The notes under the pieces are model-generated. The model worked only from the letters and a program-made list of their open reading frames with translations. It ran no database searches and had not been told where the DNA came from. The translations under genes and the position numbers were made by a program. 64,000 nt of DNA, taken from the NCBI GenBank assembly GCA_030696775.1, contig JAUYRN010000015.1, positions 25,780 to 89,779 on the forward strand, read 5' to 3'. The stretch is from Sulfuricurvum sp. (GTDB lineage Bacteria > Campylobacterota > Campylobacteria > Campylobacterales > Sulfurimonadaceae). Positions 39,225 to 48,547 of this stretch are shown piece by piece. Positions within the stretch are counted from its first letter, which is position 1; each line of letters opens with the position of its first letter.

Positions 39225-40199
39225 ATGGCAAAAAATGATTTATTGGGCGGATCTCTTTGGGATCAGTACTCAAACAAAGTAACAACGTTGATGAATAACC
39301 CTATTAACCAAGGGGAAATTACGCAAGAAGAGTGTGACTCAGCGGGACACAAGCTTATCGTTGCTGATTTCGGGGCAGAGAGTTGTGGTGATGCGGTACG
39401 TTTATACTGGGAAGTTGATCCTGCAAACGATACGATCGTTAATTCAAAGTTTAAAAGCTTTGGTTGCGGAACGGCTATCGCTTCTTCGGATATGATGGCA
39501 GAACTGTGTATCGGTAAAACGGTTCAGCAAGCAGTTAAAATCACGAACATCGATGTTGAGATGTCGCTTCGTGATGATCCGGAAACTCCAGCTGTTCCAC
39601 CGCAAAAAATGCACTGCTCCGTTATGGCGTATGATGTTATTAAAAAAGCGGCAGGATTGTATCTCGGTGTCGATGAAGCAAGTTTTGAAGATGAGATCAT
39701 TGTGTGTGAATGTGCACGTGTCAGTCTTGGGACGCTTCGTGAAGTGATTAAACTCAATGATCTTAAAAGCATCGAGCAAATCACAGACTATACCAAAGCA
39801 GGCGGTTTTTGTAAATCGTGTATCAAGCCTGGCGGCCATGAAGCACGTGAATATTATCTCGTAGATATTTTGGCAGATGTTCGTCGTGAGATGGACGTTG
39901 AGAAGATGCAAGCATCTGCAGACGCCGGTCTTCAGGGTGATTTTGAAACGATGACACTAGTACAAAAGATCAAAGCGATTGATGCGGCAATCGATGAGAG
40001 TGTTCGTCAGTTCTTGATTATGGATGGCGGAAACGTAGAGATTATCGATGTCAAAGATTCACCTGAGTATATTGATATTTATATTCGCTATTTGGGTGCG
40101 TGCAATGGATGTGCGAGTTCTAGTACAGGAACATTGTATGCGATCGAAGCGACACTAAAAGAAAAACTATCCAATAAAATTCGTGTTTTACCAATTTAA
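39225..40199 (+). CDS. nifU: Fe-S cluster assembly scaffold NifU
   Basis: Three-domain scaffold receiving sulfur from NifS. The 324-residue product has an IscU-like domain with Cys54, Cys81 and Cys131. A BFD-type [2Fe-2S] domain follows with Cys161, Cys163, Cys196 and Cys199 (CECARVSLGTL, FCKSC). The C-terminal NifU domain has the CxxC pair Cys293/Cys296 (GACNGCASS). The ATG at 39225 follows AAAGGAAATAATT; the open frame starts ten codons earlier inside nifS. All key cysteines are present. Confidence 0.96.
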   Translation: MAKNDLLGGSLWDQYSNKVTTLMNNPINQGEITQEECDSAGHKLIVADFGAESCGDAVRLYWEVDPANDTIVNSKFKSFGCGTAIASSDMMAELCIGKTVQQAVKITNIDVEMSLRDDPETPAVPPQKMHCSVMAYDVIKKAAGLYLGVDEASFEDEIIVCECARVSLGTLREVIKLNDLKSIEQITDYTKAGGFCKSCIKPGGHEAREYYLVDILADVRREMDVEKMQASADAGLQGDFETMTLVQKIKAIDAAIDESVRQFLIMDGGNVEIIDVKDSPEYIDIYIRYLGACNGCASSSTGTLYAIEATLKEKLSNKIRVLPI

Positions 40200-40204
40200 T
40201 CGTC

Positions 40205-40284
40205 ATCCGTTCGTGGTGAGCCCACGTGCCCTATAGGGTATGTCGAACCATGGACGATCACCCTACGCTTGTCGAAGGGTGATC
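40205..40284. repeat. REP-like palindromic element after nifU
   Basis: CGTTCGTGGT pairs imperfectly with ACCATGGACG, and GATCACCCT (40256-40264) pairs perfectly with AGGGTGATC (40276-40284). The core TGTCGAA/TTGTCGAAGGGTGATCG is a palindrome type widespread in proteobacterial gaps. It lies between convergent nifU and the kinase gene and may act as a terminator. Confidence 0.55.
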
Positions 40285-40291
40285 GGGGAAC

Positions 40292-42178
40292 TTATATATT
40301 ATTTTCCTTTTTAAGGGGCAGTATTATTGTAAACACTGCCCCTTCTCCTTCATTTTTGGCTTCTAATTTTCCTTCAAAATGCTTTTCAATAATTGTTTTT
40401 GACATATATAAGCCTATTCCTGTCCCTTGAGCTTTACTTTTTGTGCTGAAATACGGATCAAATATTTTTGGGAGAACGGTTTGAGGAATCCCACCTGCGT
40501 TATCTGCTATCTGCAACGAAATAAACTCATTCTGATGGGTCAATGAGATAATGACGTGAGCATTTTGGACAACGTGCTCTTTGAGCGCATCGCGTGCATT
40601 GCTTAATATATTGAGAATGACTTGCGAAAACTCACCGGACGGTCCATAAATTTTTAGTAGTTGCTCCTCATCATTTGGAGTGTATGTGAGAGAGATGGTG
40701 TTGGCCTCGAAAGAGCCTTGGATGATAGTGATGGTCTGTCGAATAATTTCGTGCGGTGAAAACCATATTTTTTCTTTGTCGGGATTGGAAAAATTGCGAA
40801 AATCATCGATGGTTCCAGAGAGAAAGGCGGTATAGGTATTGATTTTTTCAAAGGTATCTAAGATCTCATCGGTATTCATTCCTCCCAGTTCAAGAGCAAA
40901 TTCGGCATTGATAATCGCATTGTTAATAGCTCCGATGGGTTGGCGCCATTGGTGGGCAATATTGTCAAACATTTCTCCCAAAGCAGCAGAGCGTGATTGT
41001 GTGATAAGGCGTTCTTGCTGATTTTTAATTTCTTCGGCTGCAAGATTAAACTTGGATTGGAGTGCATGACGATAGTTATCCATCTCGGTTACATCGGTGA
41101 GGGATATGATGATTTGATGGTCTTGATCAAGTGTTTCTATCATATTTTTTGTCACTCTAAAGATACGTACTTCAGTATCGTATCGGGTAAGAGCAATTTT
41201 AATATCGAGTTTGTTTTTTGGATTTTGTACCCACACTTTGAAAAATTCTGCATTAATACATTCGGGTGCTTTAACTACTATATCACAGATACATTGATGA
41301 ATATTGAGAAATTCTTCAAGTGTTTTGAGATTGAAATATTCTAGTAATCGACGGTTACATTGAATGATTTCTTCGTCTTTGAAAACCACAATGATGGTTT
41401 CCTGAGCGTCTAAAATTTGTTGCATGTAGTGTTTTTTTTCATAAATTGCAGTTACATCAATGCGCATGTCCATGTATTCTTCAATTTCATGATATTCGTT
41501 GAGTAAGGGAATGATAAAGGTGTCGGAATAAAACGTCTTGCCCGATTTAGTTTTATTTGTGAGGGTAGAGTGCCATACTTTTTTGGCGCTAATTGTCTCC
41601 CATAGATTACTTATTTGTTCTTTGGAAGTGTCAGGATGTTTGAAAAGTCGATGGGTTTGTCCGAGTATTTCGCTGGCTTCAAATTCAGTTAATTGACAAA
41701 AGCGATCATTGACGTAGGTGATTAGCCCATGTATATTGGTTTTTGAGATATTGATAGAGGAGTCGAGAGCATTTTTATATTGATTTAGAAGGAGATTTTT
41801 CTTGATCATTTGTCGATTGGAAAGAGACGCAAAGCGTAGTTTTTTAGCCATCTCGCTAATCGTTTCGACGCTAGCTGGAAGAAGGATAAGATTGTTAAGT
41901 CCGATACGAATAGCATGAATAAGATTACTTTGGCTGGGATTAGAGGAAAAAATGACACTGAGAATAGATTTTTTAACCATTTTTATTCTCGTGATAAACT
42001 CCAATGCTTCTTCCAGTGGCATGCTTTCATCAATGAGCAGGCAATCGTAGTCGTTTTGGGTGAGCTCATTGAGAGCCTCAGATTCATTGGAAACGACCAC
42101 TATTTTGGAGATATAGAGACTCAATGATTCCAAATGATCTTTCTGCGATCCAATGTATAACGTGGTAATATCAACCAT
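40292..42178 (-). CDS. Receiver-PAS-PAS sensor histidine kinase
   Basis: A 628-residue cytoplasmic kinase without membrane helices. It starts with a receiver-like domain (about 1-115, Asp50 in LIDESMP) and has two PAS domains (about 135-250 and 265-385). A HisKA region follows with phosphoacceptor His409 in NIAHQWRQPIGAI, then an HATPase domain with NILSNARDAL, DNAGGIP and GTGIGLYMSK. The HQWRQP H-box is typical of Campylobacterota kinases. The start overlaps the stop of the response regulator by one base. It ends the PhoH-HDOD-regulator-kinase operon. The signal sensed is unknown. Confidence 0.9.
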   Translation of the reverse strand: MVDITTLYIGSQKDHLESLSLYISKIVVVSNESEALNELTQNDYDCLLIDESMPLEEALEFITRIKMVKKSILSVIFSSNPSQSNLIHAIRIGLNNLILLPASVETISEMAKKLRFASLSNRQMIKKNLLLNQYKNALDSSINISKTNIHGLITYVNDRFCQLTEFEASEILGQTHRLFKHPDTSKEQISNLWETISAKKVWHSTLTNKTKSGKTFYSDTFIIPLLNEYHEIEEYMDMRIDVTAIYEKKHYMQQILDAQETIIVVFKDEEIIQCNRRLLEYFNLKTLEEFLNIHQCICDIVVKAPECINAEFFKVWVQNPKNKLDIKIALTRYDTEVRIFRVTKNMIETLDQDHQIIISLTDVTEMDNYRHALQSKFNLAAEEIKNQQERLITQSRSAALGEMFDNIAHQWRQPIGAINNAIINAEFALELGGMNTDEILDTFEKINTYTAFLSGTIDDFRNFSNPDKEKIWFSPHEIIRQTITIIQGSFEANTISLTYTPNDEEQLLKIYGPSGEFSQVILNILSNARDALKEHVVQNAHVIISLTHQNEFISLQIADNAGGIPQTVLPKIFDPYFSTKSKAQGTGIGLYMSKTIIEKHFEGKLEAKNEGEGAVFTIILPLKKENNI

Positions 42179-43161
42179 TAAAAGAACTCAATATCGCCAT
42201 CCACTTCAGTTTGGCATAGAAGATTGATGATCATTGCTGCATCGCTTAGGATAGAGGGATTGTAAAATGTCGGATTTGATGATTCTTTTTCCAATACATT
42301 TTTACGAAACGTGATAAGTGTAAAGTTGAAACTCTCTAACAGTTCGAGAATAGATGAGGTGTGGTCGATGAAGGTTTGTTGGTGCGCATTGAGTTCATTA
42401 CTCATTTGACGAATGAGTGAGCCAATTTCGTTGAATATCATGTAGCGACAGAGAATATTTCCATAATTGTTGTAACGTTGAGCAAGGCTAGTAACATAAT
42501 TGGGATCAATTCGATTGTTTTGAAAAGCTAGGAGAATATCAGAGTCAAGTTCTTCGTTGAGATCGATCAATTCATGGATATCTTCTTGTGCGACGTTTGA
42601 AAAATAGTCGTCATAAATGTGAATAGTTTCTCTCTCTTCAGGCTTATTGGCTGCCTGCGCCAGCCTTGTTTTGACATTTTCTTTCTTCATTTGAGTATTG
42701 AGAAGGCGTATTTTTTGTTCAAGTTCTAGGTGATATGCTCTGATTTGACGTTTGTTGCTGATTGAGGAACAAACAGAATAGAGGGCATTGATGAGGTTGA
42801 GTTTGTTGATGGGTTTGGTTAAAAATCGATCAACACCAAGATTGATGAGAGTCAAAAGTTTTTCGGCGTCATTTTGGGCAGAGGTGACGATGATACGTGC
42901 TTCGGGATTTTTTTCCATAATGTGTTCAATCATGGTGATACCATCCATGTTGGGCATTGAAATATCGGTGATAACAAGATGAAAACGAGCATTTTTGTAA
43001 ATCTCCCACCCCACAGCACCGTCTTCGGCTACTTCAACCTCTTTAAAGAGCTGTTTTAGACTTCCAAGCAAACCATCTCGGATCATTTTCTCATCTTCAA
43101 CATAAAGGACACTAAGATCTTTCGTTACTTCTTTGAGTTCGATGAGGGTAAATTGTTTCAT
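42178..43161 (-). CDS. Response regulator with non-DNA-binding C-terminal domain
   Basis: A 327-residue protein. Residues about 13-130 form a receiver with acidic residues in YVEDE, phospho-acceptor Asp66 in VITDISMPNMDG and the Lys in FLTKPINK. The remaining 190 residues are helical, with a coiled-coil-like linker, and show no DNA-binding or enzymatic motif that I recognise. It overlaps the HDOD gene by 4 bases and the kinase gene by one base, so the three are made together and it is the likely partner of that kinase. Output mechanism unknown. Confidence 0.85.
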   Translation of the reverse strand: MKQFTLIELKEVTKDLSVLYVEDEKMIRDGLLGSLKQLFKEVEVAEDGAVGWEIYKNARFHLVITDISMPNMDGITMIEHIMEKNPEARIIVTSAQNDAEKLLTLINLGVDRFLTKPINKLNLINALYSVCSSISNKRQIRAYHLELEQKIRLLNTQMKKENVKTRLAQAANKPEERETIHIYDDYFSNVAQEDIHELIDLNEELDSDILLAFQNNRIDPNYVTSLAQRYNNYGNILCRYMIFNEIGSLIRQMSNELNAHQQTFIDHTSSILELLESFNFTLITFRKNVLEKESSNPTFYNPSILSDAAMIINLLCQTEVDGDIEFF

Positions 43162-43949
43162 GCAGTTGCTCCGATAATAGTTTGGTAGGCGTTTAAGGCA
43201 GCTTTTGTGTCAAGAGAATAATCCTCTAAAATAGGGACTATAGCTTCGAACGGTTCAGTGGTTTTTAGCGTAAATAGTATCCGTGCGCATTTGAGAACTG
43301 CGGACTCTTTGGGCTGAAGCGCACTGGCTGGAGCAAGAGAAAAGCGTAATGCATCGACCAAAACGGCATCAAAGAACCAAAGCTCAAAGAGTTTGCATGC
43401 AAGCTCATCACCTGAAGCTCCAATGATATTTTTTTCTTCGAGAAGGAGTTCTTCGGGAGAAGTTTTGTTAAATCGATAGGGATTGTGAGCAAACATCAGG
43501 GCATAGGAGGCAACAAGACGACCGATTTCAAGAATAAAAGGGAGTCCGCCCAGCGGTTCAAGAAGTTCACGATGATCTTTTCTCAGCCATAGTTCTAAAA
43601 AACGTTGTTGTTTTTCCATTACCGAAAACCATCCTTCTATGGTTATTCCATAGGCTCTGAGATCGGTAAATGGGTGAGCTTTCAGTGCAGCAATAATTGC
43701 CATTCCGCGCAGTGATGTCTGTCCAAATAAGGTAATGACTTGCGATATATGAGAGATGGGCTGGCGAAAACCATAATGAGGCGAATTGGCATAGTGAAGA
43801 ATATCGGTGTAGAGAATAGGGTCAGATTCAATAACGCGCACAATCGCTTTGGTATCGATTTCCTCAGCATTGTATAGCTTATTTAGTTTATCAATCGATT
43901 CTCGCAAGGGCGGGAACGATTCAATAGAATAGAGCAAAAATTCATCCAT
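43158..43949 (-). CDS. HDOD-domain protein
   Basis: A 263-residue protein with an HDOD domain (about 5-200): FPPLRESIDKLNKLYN, VIESDPILYTDILHYANSP and ISHISQVITLFGQTSLRGMAI are recognisable. HDOD domains resemble HD phosphohydrolases but lack the metal-binding HD pair, and act as signalling scaffolds. Here they probably link input to the neighbouring receiver and kinase, by inference from the operon. Twelve bases separate it from the PhoH gene upstream. Confidence 0.85.
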   Translation of the reverse strand: MDEFLLYSIESFPPLRESIDKLNKLYNAEEIDTKAIVRVIESDPILYTDILHYANSPHYGFRQPISHISQVITLFGQTSLRGMAIIAALKAHPFTDLRAYGITIEGWFSVMEKQQRFLELWLRKDHRELLEPLGGLPFILEIGRLVASYALMFAHNPYRFNKTSPEELLLEEKNIIGASGDELACKLFELWFFDAVLVDALRFSLAPASALQPKESAVLKCARILFTLKTTEPFEAIVPILEDYSLDTKAALNAYQTIIGATA

Positions 43950-43961
43950 TATTTAGCACCA

Positions 43962-45425
43962 TTAAAAATTCTTATCAAACCAGTCCGCAACGTTGCTGCG
44001 GATGGTGTGGCGTAGTTGTATACCGGCGATAAAATCACTGTGCTGAGCTTTGTTTAGCAAGGTCACAAGGGCATTTCGACGTTTGGATAGGAAGGGATGG
44101 TCGATTTGTCCCGGATCTCCCATAACAACGAGACGCGTCTCTTCACCCATGCGCGTACCGATCAGTTTGAGAGTTGCATTTGTCATATTTTGAGCTTCAT
44201 CGATGATGACAAATTTACGAGAGATGGTCGTTCCTCGCATGTGTGCTATGTCCATTACTTCGATGTTGTATTTTTTCATAAACAGTTCCGTGGCATTTTC
44301 CCGTTTGGCTGAATTGGTAGTGCCTGTGTACTCGACGCGGGCATCAATCGATCGTTTGCTTTGGTGCTCGATGGTGAAGTTCACTGCAGCATAGAGAGGA
44401 TACATAAAGTAGCCCAGTTTTTGCTCTTCATCCCCTTTTCGGAATCCAAGTTCTGCTTGCTGATCGTTTGAGGTAACAGTATTACGCGCATAGACAATTC
44501 CCTCTACGATCCCTTCACTTACAAGCTCTAACCCTGCTTGCAGGGCAACGAGAGTTTTTCCTGAACCGGTAGAACCTGCGACAACTGTCACGTAGTTTTG
44601 TGGATGGGTCATCATGGAATAGTAGAATTTTTGTTCTAGATTTAGAGGTCGAACAAAATTTTCATCAAAATGTTCACCAAAACGGCGATCAAAATCGCAC
44701 CATTCAAGCTGAGAGTTGAAACTAAATGCGTGGCGCTGAATTCCGGTCTCGTAGGTTTCGTTATTCGTACTAATAGCTTTTTGAACAAAGGTGAGCTGAT
44801 TAAAGTTGTGATGTTCCACATCGATCGGAAATTCCGGTGTTTCGGTATAGGTATACGTGTAATTAAAATCAATCGATTCCGGAGATTCTACGCTGCTGTT
44901 TCGAATGTTCTGTGTCGGAATACCTTGTATTTCTGCGGCGATGCGAAAAGACATATCATTAGTAAGCAAGGTGAGATCATAGTCATCGGCAATTTCAGCA
45001 ATTTTGGCGTCATTCATCCCTTTTGGTTCTGAAAATGAGGCAGAAACGCGGTAATGCTCCCGGTGGACAATGATGAGTTCTATAAGTACTTCTTCTCCCC
45101 CGTGCAGCGAACGATCAAATTTTAAATCAAGGCGATAATAGCGATCGTTTTGGCATTGCTTTGTATCCAGTGTTTCGAGGATGCAGGCAGGCAGTTCAAT
45201 AGCAGCAATGGGCTCACCAAAGGCGACATCGGCAAGTCGGAAGAATTCACGTGCCATGAAGCCAGCTTCTGAGCGTATGTCATCTTTTTTATTGTTTAAT
45301 TCGGATAAAACAATGTTAGTGATAACAACAGCATTCGTATTTTCTTGACTGATTCGTAAAATATTGTTGGGATCATCGAGGATAACGGAGGTATCGAGAA
45401 GATAGCATTTTTGAATATCGCTCAC
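43962..45425 (-). CDS. PIN-PhoH fusion ATPase (PhoH2/YlaK type)
   Basis: A 487-residue protein with an N-terminal PIN nuclease domain (about 5-170: YLLDTSVILDDP, VLSELNN, LLTNDMSFRI) and a C-terminal PhoH ATPase domain (about 250-487). Walker A is AGSTGSGKTLVALQ and Walker B is FVIIDEAQNM, with VVMGDPGQID after it. Proteins of this type are proposed RNA-unwinding ribonucleases. It is first in the operon with the HDOD, regulator and kinase genes. The family name comes from phosphate regulation in E. coli, but no Pho box is seen here. Confidence 0.9.
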   Translation of the reverse strand: MSDIQKCYLLDTSVILDDPNNILRISQENTNAVVITNIVLSELNNKKDDIRSEAGFMAREFFRLADVAFGEPIAAIELPACILETLDTKQCQNDRYYRLDLKFDRSLHGGEEVLIELIIVHREHYRVSASFSEPKGMNDAKIAEIADDYDLTLLTNDMSFRIAAEIQGIPTQNIRNSSVESPESIDFNYTYTYTETPEFPIDVEHHNFNQLTFVQKAISTNNETYETGIQRHAFSFNSQLEWCDFDRRFGEHFDENFVRPLNLEQKFYYSMMTHPQNYVTVVAGSTGSGKTLVALQAGLELVSEGIVEGIVYARNTVTSNDQQAELGFRKGDEEQKLGYFMYPLYAAVNFTIEHQSKRSIDARVEYTGTTNSAKRENATELFMKKYNIEVMDIAHMRGTTISRKFVIIDEAQNMTNATLKLIGTRMGEETRLVVMGDPGQIDHPFLSKRRNALVTLLNKAQHSDFIAGIQLRHTIRSNVADWFDKNF

Positions 45426-45489
45426 GGTGAGAATCCTTGTGTAAAGATATTATATCGTAGTGGAATATTTCTTAATGGGAGATAATAGC

Positions 45490-45570
45490 TATTTCGTCAT
45501 TCCCGCGAAGGCGGGAATTCAGCTTCGTATTTATGTGGATGGATCCCCGGGTCAAGCCCGAGGATGACAG
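45490..45570. repeat. REP-like palindrome pair
   Basis: CGTCATTCCCGC-gaag-GCGGGAAT (45495-45518) followed by GGATCCCCGGGTCAAGCCCGAGGATGACA (45541-45569, with CGGGT/GCCCG stem). Both halves are familiar intergenic palindromes of proteobacteria. The outer ends TTTCGTCAT and ATGACAGAAA also pair. It lies between aroC and the PhoH gene. Confidence 0.6.
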
Positions 45571-45573
45571 AAA

Positions 45574-46647
45574 CTATCGATAGTAGTTTGTAATCCCATC
45601 CATTGTGCGACCCATATTGAGCAGTAACATATCTGCAATGACCAATGCGGCCATTGATTCAGCGACAACCGATCCGCGTATGGCCACGCAGGGATCATGG
45701 CGTCCTTTGAGTGCGAGACTAACGCTTTCGTTTGAAGTGTTAGTACTCTCTTGGTTTATAAAAATAGAGGGGGTCGGTTTGAAGTGGACGCGGACGATAA
45801 CATCATCGCCGTTACTCATCCCCCCTAAAATCCCCCCTGAGTGATTGGTTTTAAAGCCATTTGGGGTGATTTCATCGTTGTTTTGAGAAGCGAGAAGATC
45901 GGCTGAGTGAATTCCCTCACCGATTTCGACGGCTTTGACGGCATTGATCCCCATCATCGCTTCGGCCAATATTGCATCGAGTTTGTAATAAAGGCCTTCA
46001 CCCAGACCGATGGGAAGTCCTGATATTTTGACTGTGGCAACTCCGCCCACAGAATCATGGGCATTTTTAGCGGTTAAAATCGCTTGCTTTTGTGCTTCTT
46101 CAACTTTTTTATCGAGGGCATAAATGGGGCTTTTTGCAGGATAGGTAAAATCGAGGCTTTGTGCAACGATACCGTGAATAGCGCTGATTCCACTGGAAAA
46201 GTCAATTCCCACACTTTTAAGCATCAGTTTTGCTACCGCACCTCCTGCAACACGGGCAGCAGTTTCACGAGCACTTGAGCGACCTCCGCCACGATAATCG
46301 CGTAAACCGTATTTGTGAAAGTAGGTAAAATCAGCATGTCCCGGACGAAAAATATCTTTAACATTGGTGTAATCACCGCTTTTTTGATCGGTGTTGTAGA
46401 TGACCATCATGATCGGAGTTCCCGTGCTGAGGCCTTCGAATACACCGCTTAGGACTTCAACTTTGTCATCCTCTTTTCGAGCAGTAGCAAACTCGTTTTG
46501 TCCCGGTTTACGACGGTTGAGTTCACTTTGGATGTACTCTTCGTCAATCGCAAGTCCTGCGGGGACGCCGTCAAGTAGACACCCTATCGCTTTTCCATGG
46601 GACTCTCCAAAGGTACTAATCGTAAAGCGTTCTCCAAACCGATTCAT
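45574..46647 (-). CDS. aroC: Chorismate synthase
   Basis: Last shikimate-pathway enzyme, making chorismate from EPSP with reduced FMN. The 357-residue product has the family signatures [19 protein letters not shown] near the start, [20 protein letters not shown] near 120 and [14 protein letters not shown] near 322. The start overlaps the rnc stop by 4 bases. Confidence 0.97.
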   Translation of the reverse strand: MNRFGERFTISTFGESHGKAIGCLLDGVPAGLAIDEEYIQSELNRRKPGQNEFATARKEDDKVEVLSGVFEGLSTGTPIMMVIYNTDQKSGDYTNVKDIFRPGHADFTYFHKYGLRDYRGGGRSSARETAARVAGGAVAKLMLKSVGIDFSSGISAIHGIVAQSLDFTYPAKSPIYALDKKVEEAQKQAILTAKNAHDSVGGVATVKISGLPIGLGEGLYYKLDAILAEAMMGINAVKAVEIGEGIHSADLLASQNNDEITPNGFKTNHSGGILGGMSNGDDVIVRVHFKPTPSIFINQESTNTSNESVSLALKGRHDPCVAIRGSVVAESMAALVIADMLLLNMGRTMDGITNYYR

Positions 46648-47324
46648 TTGAGTTCCTTTGAGAGAATATCCAATGCAATTTTCGCTGCTTCTTGTTGTGC
46701 ATGTTTTTTACTTTTTCCCAATGCGGATGAATAGCGTTTTCCATCGATAAATGCGGCAACTTCAAACTCTTTTTTGTGATCAGGCCCATGAGCAGCTACG
46801 AGCTGATAATCAGGAGTGATACCATAGTGTGCCTGCGTGAGCTCTTGGAGTGAGGTTTTGTAGTCTTTGAAGAGTGAATCGAGAGAAATCTCTTCGTGGA
46901 CGTGCTCGAGGAGTTCTACGGTGATATTTCGAACACTTTCAAGTCCTGATTCGAGATAGATTGCACCCATAACGGCTTCATACGCATTCGCCAGTAGAGA
47001 GTTTTTATTCCGTCCATTGTTGTTTTCTTCGGCATTGGAGAGAAAAATGTGCTCTCCTAGTCGCAAATAGTTTGCGAGTAGTGTAAATCCGTCTTCATTA
47101 ACGAGAGACGCACGCATTTTTGATAGGTCGCCTTCGTCAAATTTTGGAAATTTTTTGTACAGATATTCACCAACGACTAAATCCAGTACCGCGTCTCCTA
47201 AAAATTCGAGTCGCTCATTATTGTAGGGCTGTTTGTAGCTTTTATGCGTCAGCGCTTCAATAAGGAGCTTCGTATTATGAAACTGATACCCTAGTCGTTG
47301 CTGTAGGGTTTGTAAGTTGTTCAT
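46644..47324 (-). CDS. rnc: Ribonuclease III
   Basis: Double-strand RNA endonuclease for rRNA and mRNA processing. The 226-residue product has the nuclease signature [16 protein letters not shown] (36-51) with catalytic acids, the second acidic site [14 protein letters not shown] near 115, and a C-terminal dsRNA-binding domain (about 153-222; [15 protein letters not shown]). It is co-transcribed with aroC. A structured repeat lies upstream in its presumed leader, so RNase III autocontrol is conceivable but unproven. Confidence 0.97.
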   Translation of the reverse strand: MNNLQTLQQRLGYQFHNTKLLIEALTHKSYKQPYNNERLEFLGDAVLDLVVGEYLYKKFPKFDEGDLSKMRASLVNEDGFTLLANYLRLGEHIFLSNAEENNNGRNKNSLLANAYEAVMGAIYLESGLESVRNITVELLEHVHEEISLDSLFKDYKTSLQELTQAHYGITPDYQLVAAHGPDHKKEFEVAAFIDGKRYSSALGKSKKHAQQEAAKIALDILSKELK

Positions 47325-47361
47325 CTGATTTTGTATCCTTTATAGTGTTGGTCTGCATGAC

Positions 47362-47461
47362 TGATGTTACGCACTAAAACGAATGCATCCGTTTTAGTGG
47401 CAAGGACTAAAGTCCTTTGCAATCCCCTAAAGCTACAAAAACTATGTTTTTGAGAATTTTA
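47362..47461 (+). repeat. Modular hairpin repeat, type 1, copy B
   Basis: TGATGTTACGCAC, stem 1 CACTAAAACG (47372-47381)/CGTTTTAGTG (47390-47399), stem 2 GCAAGGAC (47400-47407)/GTCCTTTGC, conserved CCCCTAAAGCTA (47424-47435), stem 3 CAAAAAC/GTTTTTG (47436-47452) and GAGAATTTTAG. The stem 2, conserved-block and GAGAATTTTA parts are nearly identical to copy C, 11 kb away. It lies between rnc and the LapB-like gene. Confidence 0.82.
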
Positions 47462-47503
47462 GTGGTATTTATACGTTCTTTTTGGAAAAGCGCGTAAGGT
47501 CAG

Positions 47504-48547
47504 CTACTGAAAAGAGTTGTTGTCATCAAATCGCTCTTTCGTTAAGCTCATAATACTCTCAATCGAATCAATCGCATGGCAGTTAGGACAGCGATGAAAA
47601 GGTAAGAATGAGATGGTATGACACTCACCGCACACGTACTCAAATTGGAGCGTTGCTTTTGTATTGCCGCACGTTCTTAGTGTAATAAGAGTATCAAGCT
47701 CAAAAACAGGGCTGGATTGAGACAGTTCACAGTTCCCTTTTGCGCTGAAAAGCTCTCGTAAAAAACCGTTACGTGCAATTATATCGAAATCGAGATTCTC
47801 AGCGGGAACTCTCCACAAAATATCGGCAAGTCTGACGGATAAAGATTGATCGAAGTGTTTCCATGCCAGAGAGGGACGATGGGTGAAGAGATATTCAAAT
47901 ACCAAGTACCCAAGTTGAGCATGCTGTGTATAAAGATCAATAAGGAATGCTGCTTTTTCATCAACAGCGGCTTTGGGGTCACAAAGAAGTTGGCGTGCTT
48001 CGAGATACAGTTTTTCACATCCGCCGCTTCCTTGTATCTCGATGAGAGATTCCATGGCTTCGAGAGCATCCTTATATTGCTGAAGGTGTTCATAGATGAG
48101 AATAAGGTGATGGAGTGCTTGCGGGGTGCGGGGATGATTTTGGAGAACTTGCAAGAAGCTTTGACGAGAACGTTCTAAGAATCCTGCTTTAAAATAGCCT
48201 CGTCCGAGTTTGAGAAGAACCTCTTTTTGAACAATTTTATCGCTTTTTTTAGAGAGAAGAGCATGGTAGATCTCGATGCTTTTTTCAAAATTGCCTTGAT
48301 GTTCAAACCCTTGAGCCAGGAGGAACCACGTTTCATTGGTGATAGCATTCTCATGAATTTGAGAGGCGATGCCGGCATCGCTGGACGAAGTGTCAAATTT
48401 TCCTAAAAAAACCTCAATCTCTTGGCTCTCGTTGGTGCTTTTGCGTCGTCCCCACCAGTAGCTTATAAAGGAGAGAATAAAAAGAAGGAGGAAAAATACG
48501 ATAATTCCGAAAAGAGGGTCTCTAAATGAGATAAAAAAAGTATCCAT
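47504..48547 (-). CDS. LapB/YciM-like TPR protein with zinc-ribbon end
   Basis: A 347-residue inner-membrane protein. It has one N-terminal helix (about 12-32), a run of tetratricopeptide repeats (about 65-240) and a C-terminal rubredoxin-like metal site with CGEC and CPNC (about 311-329). This is the architecture of E. coli LapB/YciM, which controls lipopolysaccharide synthesis through FtsH and LpxC; the same role is inferred. The ATG at 48547 overlaps the recJ stop (TGATG), so translation is coupled. Identity with the family in the TPR region is weak to the eye. Confidence 0.75.
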   Translation of the reverse strand: MDTFFISFRDPLFGIIVFFLLLFILSFISYWWGRRKSTNESQEIEVFLGKFDTSSSDAGIASQIHENAITNETWFLLAQGFEHQGNFEKSIEIYHALLSKKSDKIVQKEVLLKLGRGYFKAGFLERSRQSFLQVLQNHPRTPQALHHLILIYEHLQQYKDALEAMESLIEIQGSGGCEKLYLEARQLLCDPKAAVDEKAAFLIDLYTQHAQLGYLVFEYLFTHRPSLAWKHFDQSLSVRLADILWRVPAENLDFDIIARNGFLRELFSAKGNCELSQSSPVFELDTLITLRTCGNTKATLQFEYVCGECHTISFLPFHRCPNCHAIDSIESIMSLTKERFDDNNSFQ

